Origin: Meghimatium bilineatum
Lineage: Eukaryota; Mollusca; Gastropoda; Stylommatophora; Philomycidae
Direction of reading: 5' to 3'
NCBI GenBank assembly: GCA_034231615.1
Contig: CM067306.1
Coordinates: forward strand, 43,468,094-43,532,093
DNA length: 64,000 nucleotides
Below the pieces are notes generated by a model. The model searched no databases. It was not told where the DNA came from and was given only the letters and a program-made list of their open reading frames with translations. The first letter of the stretch is position 1, and each line of letters begins with the position of its first letter. This document shows, in pieces, positions 55,500-64,000 of the stretch. A program made the position numbers and the translations under genes.

Positions 55500-55930
55500 A
55501 ATTTAAGGGCTTCATAGTCCATATATAACTTGTCATCATCATTAATTAAGTGCTGTCTCCGCAATGAAGGTTGGCTGTAACAGACCTTCAACAAACTGTC
55601 TCTTGTCGTCGTGGTACAATCTGTTAGAGTGTAAACTGCCCATCTCGTGAAGTTATTCTCCAGCTTGTATCTCTGCCTACATTTTGAACGCTTTTCTGAT
55701 TCATGATCGTGTGTTAATACGGAACATGCTATCATAAAATCAAAAACCGTCTCCACATTTGAAGATTGGCTGACCTCCAACATCTTCTGTCTATTGTCTT
55801 AGTGACGCACTCAAATTTCTTATCTATCTCGAGATCTTTTGCTCATGTGAATCTCTGCCTACCTCTTGCTTACCTCCACTTAACGCTACCTTCATGGTCT
55901 TCGACAAGGTGTCATTTCTTAAAATATCTC
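55500..55930 (-). pseudogene. two successive RTE-f 3' ends
   Basis: Two minus-strand copies in direct order. At 55700-55540, KRSKCRQRYKLENNFTRWAV and CTTTTRDSLLKV. At 55880-55745, ARGRQRFT followed by LEIDKKFECVTKTIDRRCW. Both match the RTE-f end at 23670-23780. A tail of atc/att follows the first. Confidence 0.78.
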
Positions 55931-56004
55931 TAATTCTTTGTATTGTATTATTTCTATTTTCTTTATTAGTTCTATTTTCATAAGCAGTGTTATCATCACT
56001 TCAT

Positions 56005-56170
56005 AAAACTGCTTCTTGTCAGTCGCCCCATTGCTAGATTTTGGAATTGTTCCTTCATTCGATAACTTGGCATACACTGAAACCTTTCTGCTTGTATTAG
56101 TAAATGTGTGTCTATGCGTTGGTCGAGTTTTTTCATTCCTCCAATTTTCTGCATCTCTACTATGGACATA
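56005..56170 (-). pseudogene. LINE-I1 fragment
   Basis: agtcgccccattgctagatt, cttggcatacactgaaacct, tctgcttgtattagta and ttctgcatctctactatgg match 61050-61200 of copy 1, i.e. the segment between RT and RNase H. It is truncated at both ends. Confidence 0.88.
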
Positions 56171-56284
56171 AACTATGATACACGTCAAGATGCTGCAGAA
56201 AGCAGAGATACATACACATGCCCGGCATATGTTTAAATAAGGAGAAACACATCGGTTCAACAGCGGAGATAATATAGAAAGACA

Positions 56285-56450
56285 CGGCAGATGTAACATC
56301 ATCTAAAGTGATTATACCATTCCCGGCTTGTTCAAGAACATTTGCTGCCAGCATATTAGCCACGTACGAACTGATAACCGAGGACATAACAAGCTGATAT
56401 TCAGAATGTGAGTGTAACAAATGGTCAACATTAATTGCGATAAATGAACA
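56285..56450 (+). pseudogene. RTE-k-like 3' end
   Basis: gtgattataccattcccggc, ttgctgccagcatattagcc and agtgtaacaaatggtcaaca correspond to the zinc-finger and 3' end of RTE-k (compare 41040-41160). The finger residues are mostly lost. Confidence 0.6.
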
Positions 56451-56494
56451 ACAGCGTTGTCACAATGTTTGCTTGTCGCTATTTAAACACACAT

Positions 56495-57180
56495 ACAACG
56501 AAAATCATGATCTTTACCGACCTGACAGAATCAATTAAACTAGATGATAATATACTAGACAACGTTTGAAATTTCGTATTTTTGGGAAGCAAGATAACAA
56601 CAGACGGGGATACCTACTCAGAAATCAAGACTCGAATCGCTCTCGCCTCCAACACCTTTAACAAATTCTCAAACATCTGGAGATCGAAGATCGCAAGTAA
56701 ACACATCAAACTGCGACTATTCAATGTAAGTGTGATTCCATCACTGACATATGGATGTGAAAGGTGGAAATCTACCGCGATAATGGATAAGAAGTTAGTT
56801 GCCTTCGAGAATAGATGTATCAGAAATATCACAAATGCTAATTGGAACGACTTCAAATCATACGACATACTAAGAGAGGAGACAACACAAGAACATGTGA
56901 CGAACATCATCAGAAAACGTCGCTGGACATACATCGGCCACATACTTAGAATGAATGAAGACAAAATTCAACGACAAGCCTTCATGTGGATACCAGACGG
57001 GAAAGAAAACAGGGAAGACCAAAAACAACGCTCAGAAGAATATTTATGAATGTATTAAAATCAACAGGCATAAATGCACAAGACCTGCAATCCCTAGCAA
57101 CCGACCGACAGGCATGGAGAACTATGACATCCGCCTTATGTGCCAAACTTGGCAAAAGAGGAACTGACTGACATTTTGTT
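56495..57180 (+). pseudogene. RTE-e C-terminal region, best copy
   Basis: Open from 56582 to 57049, with SKITTDGDTYSEIKTRIALA, LRLFNVSVIPSLTYGCERWK, VAFENRCIRNITNANW, RRWTYIGHILRMNEDKIQRQ and AFMWIPDG. A frameshift near 57000 moves the RRIFMNVLKSTGINAQDLQS end to another frame, finishing GKRGTD. Co-linear with 4985-5620. Confidence 0.9.
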
Positions 57181-57399
57181 TACTAATGGTTTTGCCTCAT
57201 ATGGTCGAGGCCCGCCTCTTTCAACCTAGGACTGGTGTCCAAACTGACTGACTGATTGTATCTATGGCTTATAAATCATTTTTTTACTTTGACCCGTAGT
57301 GTAGGTAACCCAATTTCAAACAATTTAGTCGCCGTTGTCAACGTGGTTGATGGTATTGCCGCATGTTAATTACATACTAAGTGTATTTTTTCATATTTT
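57181..57399. other. unassigned sequence downstream of RTE-e
   Basis: cctcatatggtcgaggcccg with gactgactgactg stretches may be the RTE-e 3' tail. Nothing else. Confidence 0.4.
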
Positions 57400-57530
57400 T
57401 AATTACACGAAGAGTGAACTTGTTCATCCTTTAATCACATGCCGAGTGTACTTGTTCATCCTTTAATCACATGCCGAGTGTACTTGTTCATCATATAATC
57501 GCATGCCGAGTGTATTTGTTCATCCTGTAG
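57400..57530. repeat. 32-bp minisatellite, about 4 copies
   Basis: Unit acttgttcatcctttaatca plus catgccgagtgt. Confidence 0.88.
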
Positions 57531-58084
57531 GAATTGTCTGCAGTACAAATACTAATAACTATCTTATTTGTTCCAGGAAGAGTTGTCAACATTTAAAGGT
57601 AGATCCAAGTCGGATACATCTTGCTTAATTTGCCACCATAGTCTGCATGTGAATCGAATATTTGCGATCGTTTCTCACGCCTGTGCGAACTAATTTTCTT
57701 ACTCATCACGTATGTCTAATTTCCAGTCAGCGTATACCCCTGATATGAGTTCTTCAATGAGCCCAGACCTAACGTCCCAACCTCCAGAGAACTCCGTCAA
57801 CTTCCAGCCCATCACCTCGTAATGTAATCTGTCATGTAGACGCTTATGATTAGATTGGTATGTTTCCGTGTGAACACTTGAAGTAAGACTGATCATCTGC
57901 TTTAAGATTGGTCAAGTATAATACAGCCGCTACTATCTGGTAGACATGAGGTGGATAAGGGGATAGTGGGGGATTCTGATCTTCTATCAGGATTGGCATA
58001 CGTTTCTTGGAGAAATCGATATAGTATCAGACTAGGAGAATTGGTCTTCTTATGATATAATTGCAAGCATATCAACCGCTGAAA
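57531..58084. other. unassigned sequence
   Basis: No feature supported. Confidence 0.35.
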
Positions 58085-58290
58085 TATTGAATAATACGGT
58101 TAGTAGATTGTAGAAAAAGTATATAATACGGTCAGTAGATCATGAAATAAGTTTATAATATGGTCAATAGATCGTATAATAAGTACATAATACGGTCAGT
58201 AGATTGTAGAATAGGTGTATAATACGGTCAGTAGATTGTAGAATAAGTATAGAATACTGTGAATAGATTGTAAGATAAGTATCTAGTAAT
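58085..58290. repeat. ~34-bp AT minisatellite, about 6 copies
   Basis: Units of the type ataatacggtcagtagattg plus tagaataagtat. Confidence 0.88.
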
Positions 58291-58485
58291 CGAAAATGGC
58301 TAGAGAATATCTCACAGAAATGAGAGCCACAGTAAACAACATAGAGTGACATCTGCAGGTTGCGGCTATGATTGTGGTGAGCTAATAACATTGCACTCCC
58401 GCAAACCCCAAAGTGTTCAATCTCTCCGATCTTATGACGAAGGCAATGCGCGCTAATGGTTCCCATGTACCACCGGTTAAACATT

Positions 58486-58924
58486 CTTTTGATATCTCCC
58501 TGCAGGTGTCCAGTTCTACTAACAACGTACTTAATACCGAATTCTTACAATATGATCATAGATGTGCGATGAATACAACCAGGGGCCCACATGAAGCAGT
58601 TTCAGCACATAACGCTTACCCATTATCTACTCATTACCAAGCATAACCCGTAACATTTTACTAATACTGAAAATCGAATAAGTGTAAATCATAAATGTAA
58701 ATGATAACAATTATTACATTTTATTTGTAAGAAATAATAACTCTTGTTATGTGTCTGGAGGTACAGAGCGCGTTTCTGACGGTCAAAAACTGATAGGTCT
58801 ATGTGCAGAAAATAAACAAGCCTTCATTCATGAGATATTTTAGTATTGTCTAGCGATTCGTTGGTCGGTTTCCTCTTTAACGCAATGAAAAACTACAGGA
58901 GAAATGTGCTTAGTAAATTTGTGT
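58486..58924. mobile_element. R439 dispersed unit, copy 1
   Basis: Identical to 62694-63132 except for two substitutions over 439 bp, with no indels, and flanked by unrelated sequence on both sides. It begins cttttgatatctccctgcag and ends gtgcttagtaaatttgtgt. I see no terminal inverted repeats and no coding domain. A frame of about 50 codons (…NTEFLQYDHRCAMN…AYPLSTHYQA) is shared by both copies. The segment gtctggaggtacagagcgcg resembles a tRNA D-arm region. Confidence 0.9.
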
Positions 58925-58944
58925 TTGGATATTTTGATACATCA

Positions 58945-59005
58945 ATAAGTGATACAATCAATAAGTGATACAATCAATAAGTGATACAATCAATAAGTGA
59001 TACAA
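58945..59005. repeat. 14-15 bp tandem repeat, 4-5 copies
   Basis: Unit caataagtgataca, perfect except at the edges. Confidence 0.92.
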
Positions 59006-59044
59006 TCAATAAACGTCGAAGAGGACTGACTCCTTAACAGCATC

Positions 59045-59290
59045 TTAACATGAAAGCTTTGTTTTTTAGGTCATATAAAGAGACATAACAGCGTGGAAAG
59101 AATAATAGCTGAATGTAGAGTTAACGGTAACAGGCGAAGAGGGCGTCAAAAACGACGATGGTGCAGTGATATATCAGATTGATTTAAAATATCTCTAGCT
59201 GCGGCAGGTCAACTTGCCCAGAATCTCAGAGCGTTCAGAGAATCCATAAGGAAGACTACGTTTTGGAAAGAATATGTCACATGATGATGA
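59045..59290 (+). pseudogene. RTE-j 3' end
   Basis: GHIKRHNSVERIIAECRVNG, RRRGRQKRRW and FRESIRKTTFWKEYVT match the end of the RTE-j relic at 2170-2393. Confidence 0.82.
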
Positions 59291-59334
59291 TTTGTTGGTC
59301 ACTATTTATATACTTGTAGTCCCCCTTCCGTTTA

Positions 59335-60022
59335 TATATAGTCATCTCTATATAAACGCATAGAAAACACAAATTATGACAACAGATAAAACAAAGATCA
59401 AACCAATAATTAACATACACAATATAGAACTAGAATGTGTAAACAAATTCGAATATCTGGGAGCCTATGTAAGCAGTTCAGGAAATTGTTGAGTCGAGAT
59501 TAGAAGAAGACTTGCAATTGCAGAACTCAAATTAAAACAAAATGGCAAAACTATGGTGTGACAAATGGCTGGTCTCACACTAATGAGATCTAGAGTTCGA
59601 TCCACAGTAAGGACTGGATTTTGTGTGTGTCGGCTGGTAAATAAAGAAAAAAACTCACCAGTCCATGACGTGGCGACAGTAAGAGCATGCGGCCTTTATA
59701 CACAGGTGCAAAACCCCTCCAGTAGTATTTGACGGATTTTTAAAAATAAAACAATGGCAAAATAGTTATAACGACACTAAAGTAACCCTTTTAGATCATA
59801 TGTTTTCCCAGTGGCAACATATGGATGCGAGAGTTGGTCTTTAAACAATATAATATCCAAAAGAATAAATGCATTTGAAATTAATTACCACAGAAAGATT
59901 CTATGAATTTAATGGACAGCGAAAAAGAAGAACATTGACATTTTGAAACTACTGAAACTAAAGGATCGGTGGCTTCTAAACACCATCATATGAAGGCAGC
60001 TACATTATTTTGGACACTTAAA
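59335..60022 (+). pseudogene. RTE-j C-terminal region, interrupted by SINE-B, ended by LINE-I1
   Basis: KTKIKPIINIHNIELECVNK and FEYLGAYVSSSGNC sit before the SINE-B, and KRINAFEINYHRKIL and WLLNTI.RQLHYFGHLK after it. At 60022 the text stops exactly at the 3' end of the minus-strand LINE-I1, so LINE-I1 probably inserted into this older element; the other half lies outside the window. Confidence 0.82.
59551..59752 (+). mobile_element. SINE-B with 10-bp TSD
   Basis: aatggcaaaa at 59541-59550 recurs at 59753-59762. The B box gagttcgatcc is at 59593-59603, and ccatgacgtggcgacag plus gagcatgcggc are in the body. It splits the RTE-j relic. Confidence 0.88.
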
Positions 60023-60051
60023 GCTTCTTCTTTCGTTCACTTGAAACATGT

Positions 60052-61248
60052 CTATATCTGTAATTCTGTCTCCTTAATAAAACTCACTGTCTTTTGTAGT
60101 TCATACAGTGTCCCATAGAGCTTTGATTCCAGTGTTGTTTCCTCTGGCCAATATGTCTGCCTCAGAGTTTCATGCTCAGAACACTCTTGAAGTATATGTC
60201 TGGCACTCTGTGCTGCCTGTCCACATGTACACATGGCCGTGTTGCCAATCTTGAACTTTGTATACATGTGACTGCGGAGTCGGTTGTGTCCTGTTCTGAG
60301 ACGTAGAATTATAACTTGTTCTGGTCTGTTCATAATGTGATAGTCATCTTGTGTTGGTGTTTGTGGCTTTCTTATTGACTTAATCATCTGTTTTTTCTGA
60401 TGGTAGGTGATTGGTATATCTGGTTGGTCTTCGGCAGCACCTTCTTTAGCCAGTTGGTCTGCTTTTTCATTTCCTGGTATTCCACAGTGAGGGGGTATCC
60501 ACTGCATGGTTATCCTATACAAGTAAGACAATTCGCTAAGTAGTTTTTTTAAGTCTGTTAGTTTTCCAGACTGGAGAGCTTGAAGCACTGACCTTGCATC
60601 TGTCAGGAATACCACAGGCTGTAGGCCAGAGTAGGAGTTCAGCAGTTTTTTAGCTGCCACACTAATTGCCTGGATTTCTGCATCATAATTATTGCAGAAT
60701 TTTCCTGTTGGTGTTCTGATTGTATCTCTAGGCTTGTGTGGATATTCTATATATACACCTGCACCTCCATTCCTCACAGCATTCTGTGCTGACCCATCTG
60801 TGTACACTCTGACCCATATATCTTGTGGATATTCCTCATCCAGGAAACTGAGGGTGACTGTCCTTCGCTGCACACTGTTCTGTTCGTCCTCGCTTAGTAT
60901 TCCTTTCACATGGGTCTGAATGTATATTGGCATTCCATGACTTTCACTCCACGGGGTTTGTTCTGGTACAGACCTTAAGGGGCTGTCAACTTCAGATAGG
61001 TCTGTAAGTTGTCTACGGAGTCGTTTAGCTTTATGGATAAAGCTGCTCCTTTTCAGTCGCCCCATTGCTAGATTTTGGAATCTTTCCTTCATTGGATGAC
61101 TTGGCATACACTGAAACTTTTCTGCTTGAATTAGTACTTTTGTGTCTCTTCGTTCGCCAAGTGTTTGCATTCTTCCCATTTTCTGCATCTCTGCTATGGG
61201 TGTTAATTTCATTGCTCCCAACATTATTCTAAGTGCCTGGTTTTGCAC
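60052..61248 (-). CDS. LINE-I1 RNase H domain and C-terminus (398 codons)
   Basis: RNase H degrades the RNA strand of the RNA-DNA hybrid during retrotransposition. The catalytic set is visible: YTDGSA with D151, YDAEIQAI with E191, FLTDARS with D217 and GNEKADQLAKEG with D264, plus the PPHCG loop (H254). C-terminal CTCGQAAQSARHILQEC gives a Cys-Cys-His-Cys knuckle (C340, C342, H351, C356), usual at the end of such elements. The reading frame is the same as the RT frame and is open upstream to the stop at 61327-61329. The annotated M is therefore only the first methionine after that stop, not a true start. Confidence 0.93.
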   Translation of the reverse strand: MQNQALRIMLGAMKLTPIAEMQKMGRMQTLGERRDTKVLIQAEKFQCMPSHPMKERFQNLAMGRLKRSSFIHKAKRLRRQLTDLSEVDSPLRSVPEQTPWSESHGMPIYIQTHVKGILSEDEQNSVQRRTVTLSFLDEEYPQDIWVRVYTDGSAQNAVRNGGAGVYIEYPHKPRDTIRTPTGKFCNNYDAEIQAISVAAKKLLNSYSGLQPVVFLTDARSVLQALQSGKLTDLKKLLSELSYLYRITMQWIPPHCGIPGNEKADQLAKEGAAEDQPDIPITYHQKKQMIKSIRKPQTPTQDDYHIMNRPEQVIILRLRTGHNRLRSHMYTKFKIGNTAMCTCGQAAQSARHILQECSEHETLRQTYWPEETTLESKLYGTLYELQKTVSFIKETELQI

Positions 61249-61326
61249 TTTATCTAGATCTTGTAATGTGGTGTTTGATGCAGGACACCACGCAGCTGAA
61301 CCATATTCCAGGTGTGGTCTTATGCC

Positions 61327-62421
61327 TTACTGGTAAACTTTACTGAGTATATTTCCACTGGCTCCCCATGTGGTTCCACTTAGTTTTCTCAGGATAGCTA
61401 ACTTCCTTCTGGCTTTTGTTGTTGCTTTGTTTATGTGCTGCTTCCATGTCAGCTTATCATCAAAAGTAACTCCGAGGTATGTGGGTTGTTTGTCTTCTTT
61501 CAAGAGCTCTCCATCTATCTTGATATGACCAGCTTTTTGTTTTGGTGAGAGGGTAAAGAGTGTAGTGCTGCACTTATCTGTGTTAATGCTGACGCACCAT
61601 CTATTTGCCCATAATGTTAGGGCATCGATAGCTCTTTGTATTTGTTTAGTGGCCACTGTTGCATGTTCTTCCGTGCACCAGATCACCAGGTCGTCAGCAT
61701 ACATTGCCACTTTGATCCCGTGTGGTAGTTCAGCAACTAGGTCATTGATGTAAACCAAGAAAAGTATGGGTGACAGGACTCCTCCCTGGGGGACTCCATG
61801 ACGCAGTAGAACTTTCTTGCTCTTGCGACCATCTAATTGTACCCTGGCTCTTCTATTATGCAGGTATGCTTTTACCCATTTGTACATTCTTGAGCTAACC
61901 CTGCAATTTCGCAATTTCTTTAGGAGCCCTTCTTTCCAGACCTTATCAAATGCTTTCCTGAGGTCTATCCATGCTGCTAGTACCAGTTTCTTTTCTTGGA
62001 AGGCATCCTCAATCTCTTGGGAGAGGTAGGTTGCCTGATCTTCAGTAGAGTAGCACTGTCTGAAACCTGCTTGCTGTGATACCAGAAGGTTTTCACTTTC
62101 AAGGTACCACTGCATCCTAAGATTGATAATGCGTTCCATTGTTTTACATAGACAGCTTGTGAGGCTGATGGGCCTGTAGTTGGAGACTATGTTGCTATCT
62201 TTTCCTGATTTGAGGAGTGGTATCATTATTGCTTCTCTCCACGCCTGTGGTACATTACCTGTGGACCAGCTTGTGTTAAAGATCTGCAGTAGCTTTGCTC
62301 TTGCTGCAATTCCCAGGTTTCTAATCATTTCATTGGACACTCCATCAGCTCCAGGGGACTTTTTCATTTTCAATTTGGATATTGCATGCTCCAGTTCTCT
62401 CATTGTGATTGATGCCTCCAT
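61327..62421 (-). CDS. LINE-I1 reverse transcriptase domain (364 codons)
   Basis: Synthesises cDNA by target-primed reverse transcription. Motifs in order: KSPGADG (21-27), NYRPISLTS (81-89), QQAGFR (116-121), motif A WIDLRKAFDKVW (D153), PQGGVLSP (211-218), and the active site YADD (241-244). A thumb segment with QPTYLGVTFDDKLTWKQHIN follows. All catalytic residues are present. The frame is open upstream of the listed M to about 62655 (DRDILTGKHAADYFADSFAE), so the M is not the real start. It ends at a TAA directly after SKVYQ, where related copies read on. Confidence 0.95.
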   Translation of the reverse strand: MEASITMRELEHAISKLKMKKSPGADGVSNEMIRNLGIAARAKLLQIFNTSWSTGNVPQAWREAIMIPLLKSGKDSNIVSNYRPISLTSCLCKTMERIINLRMQWYLESENLLVSQQAGFRQCYSTEDQATYLSQEIEDAFQEKKLVLAAWIDLRKAFDKVWKEGLLKKLRNCRVSSRMYKWVKAYLHNRRARVQLDGRKSKKVLLRHGVPQGGVLSPILFLVYINDLVAELPHGIKVAMYADDLVIWCTEEHATVATKQIQRAIDALTLWANRWCVSINTDKCSTTLFTLSPKQKAGHIKIDGELLKEDKQPTYLGVTFDDKLTWKQHINKATTKARRKLAILRKLSGTTWGASGNILSKVYQ

Positions 62422-62693
62422 GACTTCAGGTATAGGTTCACCTTGTCCAATGTTTTGCTGGTTCTCTCGAACCTCCTGTTGTTTGTCTGGGCTGACTTTG
62501 ACGTTATTGTCTTCTGCAAAAGAATCTGCAAAGTAATCAGCTGCATGTTTACCTGTTAAAATGTCTCTATCTTTATAAAGTGTGATCCTGGTATTTCTCC
62601 CTGTACCTTCATCATTTAGTTGTTTTACAAGTTTCCATAATTTCCTAGTATCTCATTCTAGGTTCAGCGACTCTGTTTTTTCTTTCCAGCTGG

Positions 62694-63132
62694 CTTTTGA
62701 TATCTCCCTGCAGGTGTCCAGTTCTACTAACATCGTACTTAATACCGAATTCTTACAATATGATCATAGATGTGCGATGAATACAACCAGGGGCCCACAT
62801 GAAGCAGTTTCAGCACATAACGCTTACCCATTATCTACTCATTACCAAGCATAACCCGTAACATTTTACTAATACTGAAAATCGAATAAGTGTAAATCAT
62901 AAATGTAAATGATAACAATTATTACATTTTATTTGTAAGAAATAATAACTCTTGTTATGTGTCTGGAGGTACAGAGCGCGTTTCTGACGGTCAAAAACTG
63001 ATAGGTCTATGTGCAGAAAATAAACAAGCCTTCATTCATGAGATATTTTAGTATTGTCTAGCCATTCGTTGGTCGGTTTCCTCTTTAACGCAATGAAAAA
63101 CTACAGGAGAAATGTGCTTAGTAAATTTGTGT
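62694..63132. mobile_element. R439 copy 2, inserted in LINE-I1
   Basis: 437 of 439 positions match 58486-58924. It separates the EN and RT parts of LINE-I1. In copy 2 of the LINE the sequence ccagctgctccgtctggc is continuous (46528-46545), whereas here ccagctgg and ccgtctggc lie on either side of the unit. No clear TSD is visible (at most 1-2 bp). It adds TQIY and a stop to the EN frame. Confidence 0.93.
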
Positions 63133-64000
63133 CCGTCTGGCTTGTAACTTGGCTCTTTGAAATTTAGCCTTTGTTTGCTGATATTTGTTGTGATGTTCTT
63201 GGCTAGGTCTGTTCTCAGCCTGCTGTCTAGATGTTTCCATCTCATTTTGTAGCTTTTCCAGTTCATCATTCCAGTAGGGTTTGTAGTTTTTGCGTGCCCC
63301 CCTGGGTATGGTTTTACTAGCAGCATGTAGTATACATCTATTAAACTCACTCACTGCTCTATTGATGTCTTTGTCCAAGTTCAAGTCCTTAGCTAGAACA
63401 CTGGTTAAATGCTGGTACATTTTCCAGTCTGCCCTTTTATAATTCCACCTAGTGAGCGTGCTGCTGTCCTTGGTAAATTCATTGTGGATTTCCAGAAATA
63501 CTGGTCTGTGGTCACTACCTCCAAGCTGCTTTCTAACAACACGTGTGATGTTCCATTCCAAGCCTGGTGAGTGGAATGCCAGATCTGGTGTAGAGGTGGT
63601 GTGCCATGCTCTCGAGTAGAAGGTTGGCGAGTCTGCTGGCTGGTTAATAAGAATGAGATTATTTTCATCCTGCCAGCTCTCAAGTTCCTCACCTCTCTTG
63701 TCGATATGATCGTAGCCCCAGCTCTGAGAGTGGCTGTTGAAGTCACCACAAACCATAAGTCTCTCTTTGTCTGGAATTGTGTCTAGTGCCAATGGTTTAT
63801 CATTTGGGCAGTAGTAGTTCAGGAGATGGAATTCTGCACTGTCTGTTTTTAGGTGGAGCATCTGGTATTCTGCCCCTTCCATATATACTTCCAGCTGACA
63901 TGCGCTGATATTGTTTTTAACAAGTGTCAGAATTCCACCCTTTCGCCTGTCCTTTCTGTCAGATCGGTAGCATTGGTAGCCTCTGATTTTGAAGGCTATG
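63118..64000 (-). CDS. LINE-I1 AP-like endonuclease domain, partial
   Basis: Nicks target DNA to prime reverse transcription. The frame is open to the window edge; the first in-window M (63882) is internal. From the edge: GYQCYRSDRKDRRKGGILTL, then with M63882 as residue 1, CGDFNSHSQSWG (45-56; D47, N49, H51), TTSTPDLAF (D100) and GGSDHRPVFL (S123, D124, H125). These are the APE-type catalytic blocks. It ends in IPRGARKNYKPYW and the linker, and is cut by R439, which supplies the stop at 63118. Confidence 0.94.
   Translation of the reverse strand, partial: IAFKIRGYQCYRSDRKDRRKGGILTLVKNNISACQLEVYMEGAEYQMLHLKTDSAEFHLLNYYCPNDKPLALDTIPDKERLMVCGDFNSHSQSWGYDHIDKRGEELESWQDENNLILINQPADSPTFYSRAWHTTSTPDLAFHSPGLEWNITRVVRKQLGGSDHRPVFLEIHNEFTKDSSTLTRWNYKRADWKMYQHLTSVLAKDLNLDKDINRAVSEFNRCILHAASKTIPRGARKNYKPYWNDELEKLQNEMETSRQQAENRPSQEHHNKYQQTKAKFQRAKLQARRTQIY

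Larger units (their letters stand above)
60024..64000 (-). mobile_element. LINE-I1 copy 1, near-complete EN-RT-RNase H element
   Basis: A non-LTR retrotransposon of the I-like group (RNase H-bearing), on the minus strand and running out of the window at its 5' end. Order: endonuclease, linker, reverse transcriptase, connector, RNase H, then a 3' end acatgtttcaagtgaacg followed by a (gaa)-type tail. Visible lesions are few: an R439 insertion in the linker, a small indel frameshift near 62655, and an in-frame stop at 61327-61329. Compared with copy 2 it is young. It inserted into an RTE-j relic. Confidence 0.95.

Noticed and set aside
58413-58646. 77-codon frame as a host gene, with a paralogue at 62582-62854
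   Set aside because: The shared part is inside the duplicated R439 unit; the N-terminal parts are unrelated flanks (one is antisense LINE-I1).
61142-62536. Plus-strand open frames opposite LINE-I1 (64-118 codons)
   Set aside because: They are shadows of the conserved minus-strand RT and RNase H frames.

Overview
The window reads as a repeat-dense intergenic stretch of an invertebrate nuclear genome. It is AT-rich. It carries many non-LTR retrotransposon relics of the RTE type and of the EN-RT-RNase H (I-like) type, several SINE families with target-site duplications (TSDs), one Penelope-like fragment, and about 25 minisatellite or microsatellite arrays. A mollusc, perhaps a gastropod, is my best guess because this mix of elements is common there; that is inference, since no conserved host gene was found to anchor it. 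I found no convincing host protein gene, rRNA, true tRNA gene, CRISPR array or bacterial or viral gene set.

Labels used below. LINE-I1 is an EN-RT-RNase H non-LTR element with a near-intact copy at 60024-64000, a decayed copy at 43549-47740 and fragments at 15590-16157 and 56005-56170. LINE-I2 (14210-15590) and LINE-I3 (51000-52930) are related but distinct. RTE-a, -e, -f, -g, -h, -j and -k are RTE-type groups recognised by their C-terminal region (YGCETW / FGHV-like motifs) and by shared 3' ends. SINE-A has a central hairpin and a (GAA)n tail. SINE-B and SINE-C are tRNA-like, and SINE-D is a longer hairpin SINE. R439 is a 439-bp dispersed unit present twice.

Layout. 1-8350: SINE-A copies, seven minisatellites and RTE tails. 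8715-11240: one minus-strand RTE-a element containing two SINE-A insertions and a 424-bp pentanucleotide microsatellite. 11290-12015: 21-bp array. 12000-20300: SINE relics, LINE-I2/I1 fragments and RTE pieces. 20600-26165: SINE-B, then a 1.8-kb 38-bp array, a second 38-bp array of nine near-identical units, and further arrays. 27084-30425: a 64-bp-arm palindrome and a roughly 450-bp inverted duplication around an RTE-g element. 31430-36660: arrays, a Penelope-like GIY-YIG fragment and RTE pieces. 36790-43260: SINEs, arrays, an RTE-k tail with a zinc finger, and a 790-bp purine-rich tract. 43440-48090: LINE-I1 copy 2 and SINE-D sitting inside a split 57-bp array. 48650-53057: RTE-k, and LINE-I3 inside another split array. 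53000-60000: SINE-C, RTE-f/e/j and R439. 60024-64000: the best LINE-I1 copy, interrupted by R439 and one in-frame stop.

The strongest signals are the nesting order readable from TSDs, several retroelements lying inside minisatellite arrays, a possible LINE-I1/SINE-A partnership suggested by matching 3' ends, and the undescribed R439 unit that moved into LINE-I1 recently.
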